Of a DNA stretch of 64,000 nt, positions 9,902-18,640 are shown one piece after another. This stretch comes from Streptomyces exfoliatus (GTDB lineage: Bacteria > Actinomycetota > Actinomycetes > Streptomycetales > Streptomycetaceae). The notes below the pieces were generated by a model, which saw nothing but the letters and a program-made list of their open reading frames with translations, was not told the origin of the DNA and ran no database searches. Both the position numbers and the translations under genes were made by a program. The first letter of the stretch is position 1. Each line of letters starts with the position of its first letter. The DNA lies in contig NZ_JNZP01000024.1 in NCBI RefSeq assembly GCF_000725545.1, forward strand, positions 1-64,000, written 5' to 3'.

Positions 9902-10807
9902 ATGGCCGGCACGGCGCATCAGCAGACGGACGTGGAAGGTGTGGACGGAGGCGTGGGCCTCACCGCCCTCCTGGTCGCCGCCGCACGGGCGATCGAGACC
10001 CACCGCCACGACAGCCTGGCCCAGGACGTCTACGCGGAACACTTCGTGCGCGCCGCCCCGGCATGCGCGGACTGGCCGGTGCGCATCGAACAGGTCCCGG
10101 AGGGCGACGGAAACCCGCTGTGGGGGCGGTTCGCCCGCTACTTCGGCCTGCGGACCAGGGTCCTCGACGACTTCCTCCTCCGGTCGGTGCGCACGGACGC
10201 CCGGCAGGTGGTCCTCCTCGGCGCGGGCCTGGACGCACGCGCGTTCCGGTTGGACTGGCCGTCCGACCTGGTGGTCTTCGAGATCGACAGGGCAAGCGTG
10301 CTGGCCTTCAAGCAGCGGGTGCTCACGGACCTGTCGGCCGCCGCGAGGGTGAAGCGCGTCCCCGTGCCGGTCGACCTGCGCGCGGACTGGGTGTCCGCGC
10401 TGACCGCCGCCGGTTTCGACCCGGCCGTGCCGAGCGTCTGGCTGGCCGAGGGGCTCCTCTTCTACCTGCCGGGCGCCGCCGAGACGTACCTCGTCGACAC
10501 GGTGGACCGGCTGACGACCGGAGGCAGCGCGCTGGCCTTCGAGGCCAAGCTGGAGAAGGACCTGCTGGCGTACCGCGACAGCCCGCTCTACACGGCGACG
10601 CGCGAGCAGATCGGCATCGACCTGCTCGGCCTCTTCGACCTGGGCCCACGGCCCGACTCAACCGGGGCCCTGGCGGCCAGGGGCTGGTCCACCTCGATGC
10701 GTACGCCCTTCGAGTTCAGCCGCCTGCACCGACGCGGTCCCCTCCCCGAGCCGAACGACGCGCTGGAGGGGAACCGGTGGGTGTTCGCGCACAAGCCGCG
10801 GCCGTGA
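9902..10807 (+). CDS. Class I SAM-dependent O-methyltransferase (TIGR00027/LCM-like)
   Basis: Motif I is VVLLGAGLDARAFRLDWP and the second family signature is VWLAEGLLFYLP, both typical of the leucine-carboxyl-methyltransferase-like family common in actinobacterial secondary metabolism. I prefer ATG 9902 because GGAGG (9893-9897) lies just upstream and family members start near GVGLTALLVA. An alternative ATG at 9818 overlaps the preceding stop as ATGA and would add 28 low-complexity residues. It is the last gene of the furan operon and could methylate a carboxylate or hydroxyl made by the two dehydrogenases. A 13-bp hairpin covers its stop codon. Confidence 0.88.
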   Translation: MAGTAHQQTDVEGVDGGVGLTALLVAAARAIETHRHDSLAQDVYAEHFVRAAPACADWPVRIEQVPEGDGNPLWGRFARYFGLRTRVLDDFLLRSVRTDARQVVLLGAGLDARAFRLDWPSDLVVFEIDRASVLAFKQRVLTDLSAAARVKRVPVPVDLRADWVSALTAAGFDPAVPSVWLAEGLLFYLPGAAETYLVDTVDRLTTGGSALAFEAKLEKDLLAYRDSPLYTATREQIGIDLLGLFDLGPRPDSTGALAARGWSTSMRTPFEFSRLHRRGPLPEPNDALEGNRWVFAHKPRP

Positions 10808-10821
10808 CGGCCGCGGCTTGT
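10791..10821. terminator. Bidirectional terminator, 13-bp perfect stem
   Basis: Arms 10791-10803 (ACAAGCCGCGGCC) and 10809-10821 are perfectly complementary around GTGAC. The hairpin includes the methyltransferase stop and abuts the stop of the convergent EF-hand gene, so it can serve both transcripts. Confidence 0.8.
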
Positions 10822-11354
10822 CAGACGGCCCGGGCGGTCACCAGCCGGTCGCCGGGGATCCCGGCCAAGTCCGGCGCGTAGTAGTCCTTGATGCCGGCGG
10901 CCCAGGTGGTGACGAGGACGCGGTCCTCGGCGTCCGGTTCGAAGGCGTCGAAGAGCGCGTGGATGTTCTCCACCTCGAAGCCGATCGCCGTCATCAGCGA
11001 GACGAAGAGCGGGCGCTCGATCAGACCGTCCCGGTCGGGGTCACCGAGTGCGGCGAGCGCCTCGGCGAACTCGGTGATCGTGGGGCCGAAGCGCTCGGGG
11101 TCGAGCACGAACGGACGGAATTCGTCGAGGGTGATCACGCCGTCGCCGTCGGCGTCCAGTTCCATGGCCAGCGTCGTCCACCAGCGGCGGAACGCGGCCC
11201 GGATGGCCGCCTTGGCGCCGGCGTCCGATGCGACGGCCGCCTCCAGAACCCGGCCCGTCATGAGGTCGAAGTCGTCGGAGTCGATGACTCCGTTGCCATT
11301 GGCGTCGAAGAGGGAGAAGACCAGCTCGACCCGCTTGGCGGCTTCGGTTCGCAT
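10821..11354 (-). CDS. Calerythrin-like four-EF-hand calcium-binding protein
   Basis: 177 aa, the same size as calerythrin of Saccharopolyspora erythraea. Three clear EF loops are visible: DANGNGVIDSDDF, DADGDGVITLDEF and DPDRDGLIERPLF. A fourth, degenerate loop is EPDAEDRVLVTTW. There is no signal peptide, so it is probably a cytoplasmic Ca2+ buffer or sensor. Start: ATG at 11354-11352 with ACAGGA immediately upstream; a 61-residue upstream extension of the frame has non-coding character and was not used. It is monocistronic and convergent with the furan operon. Confidence 0.9.
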   Translation of the reverse strand: MRTEAAKRVELVFSLFDANGNGVIDSDDFDLMTGRVLEAAVASDAGAKAAIRAAFRRWWTTLAMELDADGDGVITLDEFRPFVLDPERFGPTITEFAEALAALGDPDRDGLIERPLFVSLMTAIGFEVENIHALFDAFEPDAEDRVLVTTWAAGIKDYYAPDLAGIPGDRLVTARAV

Positions 11355-11712
11355 TCCTGTCACCTGTCGTTCGCGGCCCGGCGGTCCCGGGCCTGGCTGA
11401 ATGAGTGGCCCTGCCCAACGGTGCGGGGAGGCAGGCGTGACGGTGAGGCGGTCCCCGTCAACCGGAAGGAGTAACTCCGCCTCTCTTCGGCGGACAGGCG
11501 TCCGACTGGACTGGTCCACGCGTCTATTGACGGACAATCACTTAATCGCACAGTGATACGATCTGCGCGCAAGCGGGGCGGGCGGATGAGCGCAGGACGA
11601 CACCTCGGACTTCAGGGGTGTTCCGGGCAGGCGTCCCGATGCGGGCGATCCGCCGGTGCACCCAATTGACGGGAATTCAGCAATTGACCGTCGGTCGCCT
11701 GAAGAGAGTCTT
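11355..11712. other. Divergent intergenic region upstream of conservon 1
   Basis: 358 bp with no credible gene between the EF-hand gene and cvnA. It contains an AT-richer island at about 11527-11562 with a TTGACG hexamer (11527-11532), a 6-bp inverted repeat ATCACT/AGTGAT (11537-11542, 11552-11557) and TACGAT (11557-11562). The spacing between TTGACG and TACGAT (24 nt) is too long for a standard housekeeping promoter, so I call only a probable regulatory region for conservon 1. Confidence 0.4.
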
Positions 11713-12879
11713 ATGACGGAATACATACAGAACCCGGTGCTCTGGGCTCTGTCGCTTCTCGTTCTCGCCGCCATCGCCGTCATCGTCCGCCAGCGCAAGG
11801 CGGCCCAGGCGTTGAAGCGGCAGATCGGTGGGCTCCGGAGCCATTACTCCGACCTGGAGAACCACTACACACAGTCCGTCGAGACGGCGCAGGAACAGGC
11901 CGAAGAGGCGACGAAGACCGTCCTGAAGTCCGCGATGCGGACGCTTCAGGGCCTCGCCGCCGAACAGCAGCTGGTCGTGTCCCGGCTGCAGAGCAAGTAC
12001 GGCGAGTCCGCCATGCTCCAGGACCTGCTCGAGATCGACCACACCAACTCCCAGTTCGGCCGGCGCGCGCAGTCCATCGCCGTGCTGTGCGACGGCTGGC
12101 TCGGCCGCCACCGCGACGCGGCGTCCGTGTACGACGTGGTCCGCAGCGCCCAGGGCCGGATCCGGCACTTCGGTCGCGTGGAGATCCTCTCCCGCGTCGA
12201 CTTCGGCATCACCAGCCGCGCCGTGGAACCCGTGGCACTGGCGCTCGCCGAGCTCCTCGACAACGCCACCAGCTACTCCAGCCCGGACACCGTCGTCGAG
12301 ATCAACACCCGCACCGTCCCCAAGGGCGTGTGCATCGTCGTCGACGACGCGGGTGTCGGCATGAGCGACGAGGAGCGGGCCCGCGCCGAGGGCCTGCTCG
12401 CCAGCAACCGCGTCACCGGCGTCTCCGGACTCGGCAACCCGCCGCAGTTCGGCTTCGCCGTGATCGGCGTCCTGTGCGAGCGCTTCGGCTTCGAGGTGTC
12501 CGTGGACTCGTCCTCCCCCTACGGTGGCGTCCGCGCGGTCGTCCTGCTGCCGCACGAGCTGCTCACCAGCGTGCCCGTGCAGAAGCCGACGGCGCCGCCG
12601 GCGACCACTCCCGCCCTACCGCACCCGGCCGGGCCCGAAGCCGTGCCCGTGCCCGCCTCGACCAGCGACGGCCTGCCGAAGCGGCGCCGCAAGCGGCCGA
12701 TGGCCATCGTTCCCAGCGATACGCCCGCACAGGCTCCGAGCCGCTCCGACGCCGAAGCGGCGGCGATCATGGGTGCCTTCCAGCGAGGCACGCAGTCCGG
12801 CCGGGCCTCCTTCCCGGAGGCGCCGGACCGGACGAGCAGCACATCTCGTGCAAGCAGCGAAGGACATGAGGTCTCGTGA
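11713..12879 (+). CDS. cvnA: Conservon sensor-kinase-like protein CvnA (conservon 1)
   Basis: 388 aa. A single N-terminal membrane helix (VLWALSLLVLAAIAVIV) is followed by a cytoplasmic coiled region and a GHKL ATPase domain: N-box LAELLDNATSYSS, G1 box DDAGVGM, and glycine-rich QFGFAVIGVL. The C-terminus is Pro-rich and disordered. CvnA proteins resemble nitrate-sensor-type histidine kinases and form a membrane complex with CvnB-D, comparable to eukaryotic GPCR/G-protein assemblies. Start ATG 11713 follows GAAGAGAG (11701-11708). It overlaps cvnB by GTGA. The signal sensed is not apparent. Confidence 0.93.
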   Translation: MTEYIQNPVLWALSLLVLAAIAVIVRQRKAAQALKRQIGGLRSHYSDLENHYTQSVETAQEQAEEATKTVLKSAMRTLQGLAAEQQLVVSRLQSKYGESAMLQDLLEIDHTNSQFGRRAQSIAVLCDGWLGRHRDAASVYDVVRSAQGRIRHFGRVEILSRVDFGITSRAVEPVALALAELLDNATSYSSPDTVVEINTRTVPKGVCIVVDDAGVGMSDEERARAEGLLASNRVTGVSGLGNPPQFGFAVIGVLCERFGFEVSVDSSSPYGGVRAVVLLPHELLTSVPVQKPTAPPATTPALPHPAGPEAVPVPASTSDGLPKRRRKRPMAIVPSDTPAQAPSRSDAEAAAIMGAFQRGTQSGRASFPEAPDRTSSTSRASSEGHEVS

Positions 12880-13277
12880 ACGACGATCTGTCATGGATGC
12901 TCGACAGCGCCCTGGAGATTCCCGGGGCGCTGCACGCGGTCCTGATATCCGCCGACGGCCTTCTGATGGCCCGGTCGAACGACTACGACAAGGACAACGC
13001 CGACCGCGTCGCGGCCGCGATGAGCGGCGTGCAGTCGCTGAGCCGCTCCCTCGGCTTCTTCTGCGAGGACCCGCGCGCGCAGTGGCGGCAGACCCTGGTC
13101 GAGTTCGACGGTGGCTGGGTCTTCCTGATCTCCGCCGGTGAGGGCGCCTACCTCGGCGTCTCCGCGTCCCCGGACGTGGACATGGCGGACATCACCTTCC
13201 GCATGCAGCAGCTCGTCGGCCAGCTCGGCAAGGTGCTCATGACGCCGCCGCGCGAGAACCTCGGCACGCGCTCATGA
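12876..13277 (+). CDS. cvnB: Roadblock/LC7 protein CvnB (conservon 1)
   Basis: 133 aa, one Roadblock/LC7 domain (LDSALEIPGALHAVLISADG ... RVAAAMSGVQSLSR), as in MglB-like GTPase-activating partners. It begins with GTG overlapping the cvnA stop (GTGA) and ends overlapping cvnC (ATGA), so translation is coupled across the operon. In other conservons CvnB interacts with CvnA and CvnD and is thought to modulate the GTPase. Confidence 0.93.
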   Translation: MNDDLSWMLDSALEIPGALHAVLISADGLLMARSNDYDKDNADRVAAAMSGVQSLSRSLGFFCEDPRAQWRQTLVEFDGGWVFLISAGEGAYLGVSASPDVDMADITFRMQQLVGQLGKVLMTPPRENLGTRS

Positions 13278-13651
13278 CGGGACGCGAGGACTGGGAGCCG
13301 GAGGCCGCCGAACTGGTCCGGCCGTACGTCATCACCAAGGGACGCGGCCTGCCCGACGAGGAGCAGCTCTCCCTGATCACGCTGGTGACGGTGGCGCCGG
13401 AGGAGGGCCAGCGGCCCACCCGGCTCTCCCCCGAGGAGCAGCGGCTCCTCGACATCTGCGCCGCCGGCTACCTGTCGGTCGCCGAGATCGCGGGTCACAC
13501 CCGGCTGCCGCTCGGCGTGGTGAAGATCCTCCTCGCCGCCCTCGCCGAGGGCGGCTACCTCGTCACCCGCTCGCCGGTGCGCCGGGCCGTCCTCGCCGAC
13601 CGGGAAATCCTGGAGGAGGTGCTGAATGGTCTCCGCTCCAAGTTTGGGTGA
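13274..13651 (+). CDS. cvnC: DUF742 protein CvnC (conservon 1)
   Basis: 125 aa, DUF742 family. It shows the usual N-terminal LVRPYVITKGRG segment and a winged-helix-like part (LDICAAGYLSVAEIAGH ... VVKILLAALAEGGYL). It overlaps cvnB by 4 nt and cvnD by 26 nt. Its biochemical role is unknown, but it is an invariant conservon component that interacts with the others. Confidence 0.92.
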   Translation: MTGREDWEPEAAELVRPYVITKGRGLPDEEQLSLITLVTVAPEEGQRPTRLSPEEQRLLDICAAGYLSVAEIAGHTRLPLGVVKILLAALAEGGYLVTRSPVRRAVLADREILEEVLNGLRSKFG

Positions 13652-14228
13652 GCAGGACTACGTACGCGGCGGGGCTTCGCAGATCCCGGTGAAGATCCTC
13701 GTCGTCGGACACTTCGCGGTGGGCAAGACCACGTTCATCGGCTCGATCTCCGAGATCGAGCCGCTGACCACCGAGGAGCGGATGACGCAGGCCGCCGAGC
13801 ACGTCGACGACCTCAAGGGCGTCCGCAGCAAGACCACCACCACGGTGGCCATGGACTTCGGCCGGCTGACCATCAGCGACCGCATCGTGCTCTACCTGTT
13901 CGGCACCCCCGGCCAGCAGCGGTTCGTGCAGATGTGGCAGGACCTCGCGCGCGGGGCCCTCGGCGCGCTGGTCCTCGTCGACCCCGAGCGGCTGGCGGAC
14001 TCCTTCGGGGTCATCGACCTGATCGAGCAGTACGGGCTCGAATACGCCATCGCCGTCAACCACTTCGACGGCTCGCCCCTGCGGGACGAGGCGGCGCTGC
14101 GCGAGGCGCTGGACCTGCTCGACGACACCCCCGTCGTCACCTGCGACGCGCGCGACGAGAAGTCGTCCGCCGACGCACTGACCACCCTGGTCCGCTTCTT
14201 GCTGGACCGCGCCCGACAGGAGCAGTAG
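13626..14228 (+). CDS. cvnD: Small Ras-like GTPase CvnD (conservon 1)
   Basis: 200-aa MglA/Ras-like GTPase: P-loop VVGHFAVGKTTFIG, switch region SKTTTTVAMDFGR, G3-like FGTPGQQRF and G4 variant NHFD in place of NKxD. In conservons CvnD is the switch protein of the membrane complex. The start ATG 13626 lies inside cvnC, giving tight coupling. The next gene, a P450, starts 5 nt after its stop. Confidence 0.94.
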   Translation: MVSAPSLGEQDYVRGGASQIPVKILVVGHFAVGKTTFIGSISEIEPLTTEERMTQAAEHVDDLKGVRSKTTTTVAMDFGRLTISDRIVLYLFGTPGQQRFVQMWQDLARGALGALVLVDPERLADSFGVIDLIEQYGLEYAIAVNHFDGSPLRDEAALREALDLLDDTPVVTCDARDEKSSADALTTLVRFLLDRARQEQ

Positions 14229-14233
14229 CCGAC

Positions 14234-15592
14234 ATGGACACCCAGACCCCCGCCCCGGTGCCCCCGCCCGGCTGCCCCGCCCACGCCTCGGGCGCCCGCG
14301 TCCCGCTGCACGGACCGGAGTTCGCCGCCGACCCCCAGGCGTACTACGCCTACCTGCGCCACTTCGGGCCCACCGCGCCCGTCGAGCTGGCCCCCGGCGT
14401 GGAGGCCACGCTCGTCACCGACTACGCGACGGCCCTCCACCTGCTCCAGGACTCCGCGTCCTTCCGCAAGGACGCGCGCCTGTGGCGGGACTTCAACGAG
14501 GGCCGGGTCCCCCGGGACAGCCCCGTCGTGCCCCTCCTCGCCTACCGCGAGAACTGCATGTTCAGTGACGGCGGTGAACACCTGCGGCTGCGCCAGGCGA
14601 TCACGGACAGCATGGCCCGGGTCGACTCGCACCGGCTGGCCCGGAGCACCGAGCGGATCTCGGAGTACCTGATCTCCCAGTTCGGTTCCCGCGGCTCGGC
14701 CGACCTGCTCGGCGACTACGCCAAGCAGCTCCCGCTGTTCGTCTTCAACGAACTCTTCGGCTGCCCGGCCGGTGTCGGCGACCGGGTGCTGTTCGGCATC
14801 ACGGGCATGTTCGACGGCGTGAACGCCGAGAAGGCGACCGCCGTACTGTTCGGGGCCGTACAGGAACTGGTCACGCTCAAGCGGAGCCGGCCGGGCGACG
14901 ACGTCACCTCCTGGCTGATGCAGCATCACGCCAACCTCACCGACCAGGAGATGGTCGACCAGCTCTCCCTGCTGCTCGGCGCGGGCGCGGAACCCCTGCG
15001 CAACCTCCTCGGCAACACCCTGCACCGGCTGCTCACCGACGACCGCTACGCCGACGGCGGCGGACTGATCGGGGAGGCGCTCGACGACACGCTGTGGGGC
15101 AACCCGCCGATGTCGAACTACGCGCCCCACTACGCGGCCTCGGACATGGAGTTCGCGGGAGAGAAGGTGCGGGCCGGGGACCTGATGCTGGTGAGCTTCG
15201 CCGCCGCCAACTCGGGCCTCGCGCTCACGGCCGCCCGTACGGCCGGCAACAACCGGTCCCACCTGGCGTGGAGCGCCGGACCGCACGGCTGCCCGTCCAA
15301 GGAGCCGGCCAGGCACATCACCGTCACGGCCATCGAGCACCTGCTCAACAGGCTGCCGGACGTCGAACTCGCCGTTCCGGAGGACAGCCTGAGCTGGCGT
15401 CCGGGCCCCTTCAACCGGGCCCTGGCCGCGCTGCCCGCGAAGTTCACCCCCGTCCCCTCCTCGGTTCGCGGCGAGGCGAGGTCCGGCGCGGCCGGCTCGT
15501 CGTCCGGCGCGTCCGGTGACCAGGCGGGCGGGGACGGCAAGGGCGAACGGAAGGGCCGCTGGAGCCAGTTCCTGTCCTGGCTCACCAACTGA
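14234..15592 (+). CDS. cvnE: Conservon-linked cytochrome P450, CYP157-like (CvnE), lacking ExxR
   Basis: 452 aa. The heme-ligand loop is recognisable around SAGPHGCPSKEPAR (Cys present). The K-helix reads EALDDTLW where nearly all P450s have ExxR, and the I-helix AGAEPLR lacks the usual acid/alcohol pair. CYP157 enzymes of Streptomyces, which are found in conservons, are known to lack ExxR, so the assignment to that group is likely. A 45-residue C-terminal tail (Ser/Gly-rich, then KGRWSQFLSWLTN) could be an amphipathic membrane anchor. It may not be a normal monooxygenase; a redox or ligand-sensing role in the Cvn complex is possible. Confidence 0.9.
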   Translation: MDTQTPAPVPPPGCPAHASGARVPLHGPEFAADPQAYYAYLRHFGPTAPVELAPGVEATLVTDYATALHLLQDSASFRKDARLWRDFNEGRVPRDSPVVPLLAYRENCMFSDGGEHLRLRQAITDSMARVDSHRLARSTERISEYLISQFGSRGSADLLGDYAKQLPLFVFNELFGCPAGVGDRVLFGITGMFDGVNAEKATAVLFGAVQELVTLKRSRPGDDVTSWLMQHHANLTDQEMVDQLSLLLGAGAEPLRNLLGNTLHRLLTDDRYADGGGLIGEALDDTLWGNPPMSNYAPHYAASDMEFAGEKVRAGDLMLVSFAAANSGLALTAARTAGNNRSHLAWSAGPHGCPSKEPARHITVTAIEHLLNRLPDVELAVPEDSLSWRPGPFNRALAALPAKFTPVPSSVRGEARSGAAGSSSGASGDQAGGDGKGERKGRWSQFLSWLTN

Positions 15593-15787
15593 TCCACGAA
15601 ACCTCCATCGCCTCCTTCTCCTCTGCATACCTGTTCGATCATGTGGGTAGTGATCACCGCGGTATCAGTGTTGCGTAAGAGGCAGAGGAGCTGTCGTGGA
15701 CCACATATCCACCGACACCGCTTGGTCAGAGCCACCATCCGGCGTCGCTGCGCACCGGGATACCCGCCCTTGCCGGCGGGTATCTTC

Positions 15788-16945
15788 ATGCGCACCCCGA
15801 TTTCTGGCGGGGAGCCGGTGACCGGCTTGCTGCCCGACATCACCCCGGATCCGCCGGCCGGCACGCTCGGCGCCTTCACCCGGGCTCAGTTGGTACGCCT
15901 CTGCGAGATCGCGGAGCTCTCTCCGGACGACACGGAGGCGTACGCGCGGACGTTGGTGGAGGCGCTGGGCCCGGCCGCCGAGCGGTCGCTGGCCCTGCCG
16001 CCCCCGACGCGGACCTTCCTGTCCGACGACCACACCCCCGTCGAGTACTCGCTCTCCTTCAGCCCCGGCCGGGCGCCGGTGCTGCGCGTGCTCGTGGAGC
16101 CGGGCTGCGGCGCGGACACCCGGGTGGAGAACGGCCGGATCGGTCTGGACGTCGTCCGCGCGATGGCCCGGCGCTGGGACTTCTCCACCGAACGGCTCGA
16201 CGAGATCGAGGACCTGTTCTTCCCGGCCCAGCCGAAGGGTCCGCTGGCCCTCTGGATCGCGCTGGAGCTGGTGCCCGGCGGCGTGCCCAGGGTCAAGGTG
16301 TACCTGAATCCGGCCGCGTCAGGGGTGAAACGTTCCGCCAAAACCGTGAGGAAGGCTCTGCGCCGACTCGGTCACAAGCGGGCGTACGCGGCGCTGCCGA
16401 AGGCCGACGGCCACCCCTTCCTCGCCCTGGACCTGGGCCGGTGGGAGACGCCGCGGGTGAAGGTCTACGCCCGGCACCTCGACCTGTCGGCCGCCGAGGC
16501 GGGCGGCCTGTCCCGTACGGGCTCGGGCCCGGGACCGGCGGAGATCCAGGAGTTCTTCCGGGCCACCGCCGCCACCGACGACCTCGACCGGCGGCCGGGG
16601 CTCTCCTGTCACTCCTTCACCGAGACGGAGACCGGCCGCCCCAGCGGCTTCACCGTCCACATCCCGGTGCGCGACTACGCCCGCGACGACGGCGAGGTCC
16701 TCGAACGGGCGGTGGACGTCCTGCGGACCCACGGCATGGACCCCGCCCCGCTGGTCGGCTCGCTGTCCGCGCTCACCACGCGGCGGCCGGAGGACGGGGT
16801 GGGCCTCATCGCCTACCTCGCGCTCGCCCACCAGCAGGGCCATCCGCCCCGGGTGACCGCGTACCTCTCGTCGGAGGCCTACGCCGTCCGACCGCCGACG
16901 GAGCAGGGGCGCCGCGCGCCGGCGGAGGTAGGGGCGGAGCTCTAG
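15788..16945 (+). CDS. DMATS-type (ABBA) indole prenyltransferase
   Basis: 385 aa from ATG 15788 (alternative GTG 15818 after GGCGGGGAG). The protein matches bacterial tryptophan dimethylallyltransferases: VEYSLSFSPG, LRVLVEPGCG, WIALELVPGGVPRVKVYLNP, RWETPRVKVYARH, SGFTVHIPVRDY and PPRVTAYLSSEAY mark the repeated beta strands and diphosphate-binding Lys/Tyr positions of the ABBA barrel. It should transfer a dimethylallyl group to an indole, most likely tryptophan. It follows conservon 1 after 195 bp and is convergent with an FAD monooxygenase. In Streptomyces coelicolor the pair SCO7467 (prenyltransferase) and SCO7468 (FMO) makes 5-dimethylallylindole-3-acetonitrile, an attractive model here. 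Regiochemistry cannot be read from sequence. Confidence 0.9.
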   Translation: MRTPISGGEPVTGLLPDITPDPPAGTLGAFTRAQLVRLCEIAELSPDDTEAYARTLVEALGPAAERSLALPPPTRTFLSDDHTPVEYSLSFSPGRAPVLRVLVEPGCGADTRVENGRIGLDVVRAMARRWDFSTERLDEIEDLFFPAQPKGPLALWIALELVPGGVPRVKVYLNPAASGVKRSAKTVRKALRRLGHKRAYAALPKADGHPFLALDLGRWETPRVKVYARHLDLSAAEAGGLSRTGSGPGPAEIQEFFRATAATDDLDRRPGLSCHSFTETETGRPSGFTVHIPVRDYARDDGEVLERAVDVLRTHGMDPAPLVGSLSALTTRRPEDGVGLIAYLALAHQQGHPPRVTAYLSSEAYAVRPPTEQGRRAPAEVGAEL

Positions 16946-16981
16946 GTCGTGTCCGGCGGATCAGGGTCGGACACGACCTAG
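16942..16981. repeat. 40-bp palindromic (REP-like) element at the end of the prenyltransferase gene
   Basis: Arms 16942-16955 (CTAGGTCGTGTCCG) and 16968-16981 are perfectly complementary around a 12-nt loop. The element includes the TAG stop. Its left 24 nt match 20 of 24 positions of the palindrome at 57338-57361, suggesting a dispersed repeat that can double as a terminator. Confidence 0.7.
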
Positions 16982-17026
16982 CCGTGTCCGGACGGACATG
17001 GCCCAGCGGCCCCCGACCGTGAATCA

Positions 17027-17066
17027 CGGTGAAGCCCCCGGTGGACATCCACCGGGGGCTTCACCG
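17027..17066. terminator. Strong bidirectional terminator, 19-bp perfect stem
   Basis: Arms 17027-17045 and 17048-17066 are exact reverse complements separated by 2 nt. The hairpin lies between the convergent prenyltransferase and FMO genes. Confidence 0.85.
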
Positions 17067-17101
17067 TCAGGGGCCGCCGGGCCGGGAGCCCGGCGCGATC
17101 C

Positions 17102-18427
17102 TCAGACGCTCTGGAGCCCGCGCATCTCCTGGAGGTAGGGGCCGACGTCGACCTGGATCGAGGTGCCGCCCTCCGCCGTGCCGTAACGCGCGGAGATGCC
17201 GCCCAGGTACGTGTCGATCTCCTCGCGCATCGCGTCCGCGTCCGGCAGGGTGACCTCGCCGTCGATGATGCGTGCGACCCAGTGCGTCTGGCCCTCCACG
17301 AGCCGTGTGATCGCGCCCATCGGGCGGACCAGGCCGACGAAGTACAGCCCCGGCCGGCCGGGAGCGACGATCCGCCGGTACAGCTCGACCGACCCGCCGG
17401 GTCCGACCGGGCATCCCTGGGGCAGGAACGGGAAGTCCATGCGGTAGCCGGTGCAGTAGACGATCGCGTCGGCCTCCTCGGAGGTCCCGTCGGTGAAGAC
17501 CACCCGCCTGCCGTCGAGGTGGTCGATCCCAGGCCTGGGCGTCACCGCGCCGTGCCGTATGCGGCTGAGGATCTCGTCCGAGATGGTCACGGGGGAGGAG
17601 AAGAGCGGGTGGTCGGGCTCGGGCAGGCCGTAGTCGGACAGCTTGCCCCGTGCGACCCGCAGGGCGTTCTCGGCGAACTCGACCTGCTCGGGCAGGGACA
17701 TGGCGGTGAACCACGGCACCTCGGCCATCTCGTCGACCGACATGCCGTAGAGCTGCTTGGGAACGATGTGGAGTCCCCGGCGCACCGAGAGCACGGTGCG
17801 GGCGGCATGTCGGGAGAGGTCCGTGGCGATGTCCACCGCCGACGCTCCGAGGCCCACGACGACGACGCGCTGCCCGGCGAAGTCGGACCCGTCCTGGTAG
17901 TCGAGGGCGTGCAGGATCCTGCCGGCGAACCCGTCCGAACCGGGCGGCGCGGGCTTCGGCAGCGTCGGCACCGTGTTGTGCCCCGAGGCGACGACGACAT
18001 GGGCGAACCGCCGCGACCGCAGGGCCCCGTCCGCCCCCCGGCTGACGACCGTCCAGGACGCGTCGTCGCCCTTGTCGCCCTCGTCGCCCGCCGGCTCCCG
18101 CACCGACACGACCTCGACGCCGAACTCGACGCGGTCCAGCACCCCCGCCCATTCGGCGAAGGAGCGCAGATAGGCCGCCACCTCGCTGTGCCGCGGGTAG
18201 AGGGGGTACGCGTCGGGCATCGGGAACTCGGTGTACCCCGTGAGCTGCTTGGCGGTGTTCAGGTGGAGCGACTGGTATCCGGGCCCCGGCTCACCGGCCC
18301 CCGGCTGCCGCCAGATCCCTCCGACGTCGACCGCCCGCTCCAGGCAGACGAAGTCGATCCCCTTGGCCGCCAGAGCGTGTGCGGCCGCCAGTCCCGACAG
18401 CCCCGCACCGATCACGCACACACTCAA
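17102..18427 (-). CDS. FAD-dependent (class B-type) monooxygenase, candidate aldoxime-forming FMO
   Basis: 441 aa. FAD site [19 protein letters not shown] with downstream [14 protein letters not shown]-like linker [12 protein letters not shown], second dinucleotide site [17 protein letters not shown] and C-terminal [14 protein letters not shown] place the start at TTG 18427-18425 because GGGAGA precedes it by about 5 nt and the FAD motif follows at once; an ATG 14 codons earlier is possible. By family it hydroxylates a nitrogen or sulfur atom. Next to a DMATS prenyltransferase it resembles SCO7468, which turns prenyl-tryptophan into an acetaldoxime. Here it is on the opposite strand, so the two genes are not co-transcribed. 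Confidence 0.88.
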   Translation of the reverse strand: MSVCVIGAGLSGLAAAHALAAKGIDFVCLERAVDVGGIWRQPGAGEPGPGYQSLHLNTAKQLTGYTEFPMPDAYPLYPRHSEVAAYLRSFAEWAGVLDRVEFGVEVVSVREPAGDEGDKGDDASWTVVSRGADGALRSRRFAHVVVASGHNTVPTLPKPAPPGSDGFAGRILHALDYQDGSDFAGQRVVVVGLGASAVDIATDLSRHAARTVLSVRRGLHIVPKQLYGMSVDEMAEVPWFTAMSLPEQVEFAENALRVARGKLSDYGLPEPDHPLFSSPVTISDEILSRIRHGAVTPRPGIDHLDGRRVVFTDGTSEEADAIVYCTGYRMDFPFLPQGCPVGPGGSVELYRRIVAPGRPGLYFVGLVRPMGAITRLVEGQTHWVARIIDGEVTLPDADAMREEIDTYLGGISARYGTAEGGTSIQVDVGPYLQEMRGLQSV

Positions 18428-18640
18428 GGTTTCTCCCACAGAACAGACGCTCTTCACTCGAACGATCATTCACTGCCCACGTGCCCTACGCCTCACACGC
18501 GCAACACCGCGGGGAACCTGTCACACCGGTCACACCCGCCACACCTGTCACGCCGTCGCGTACGGCGGCAGGCTACCGGGTCGCACGGATGACCGACCTC
18601 GCGGCGTATGCTGACGCCACGTCAATCGCTGGGGGGCGGT

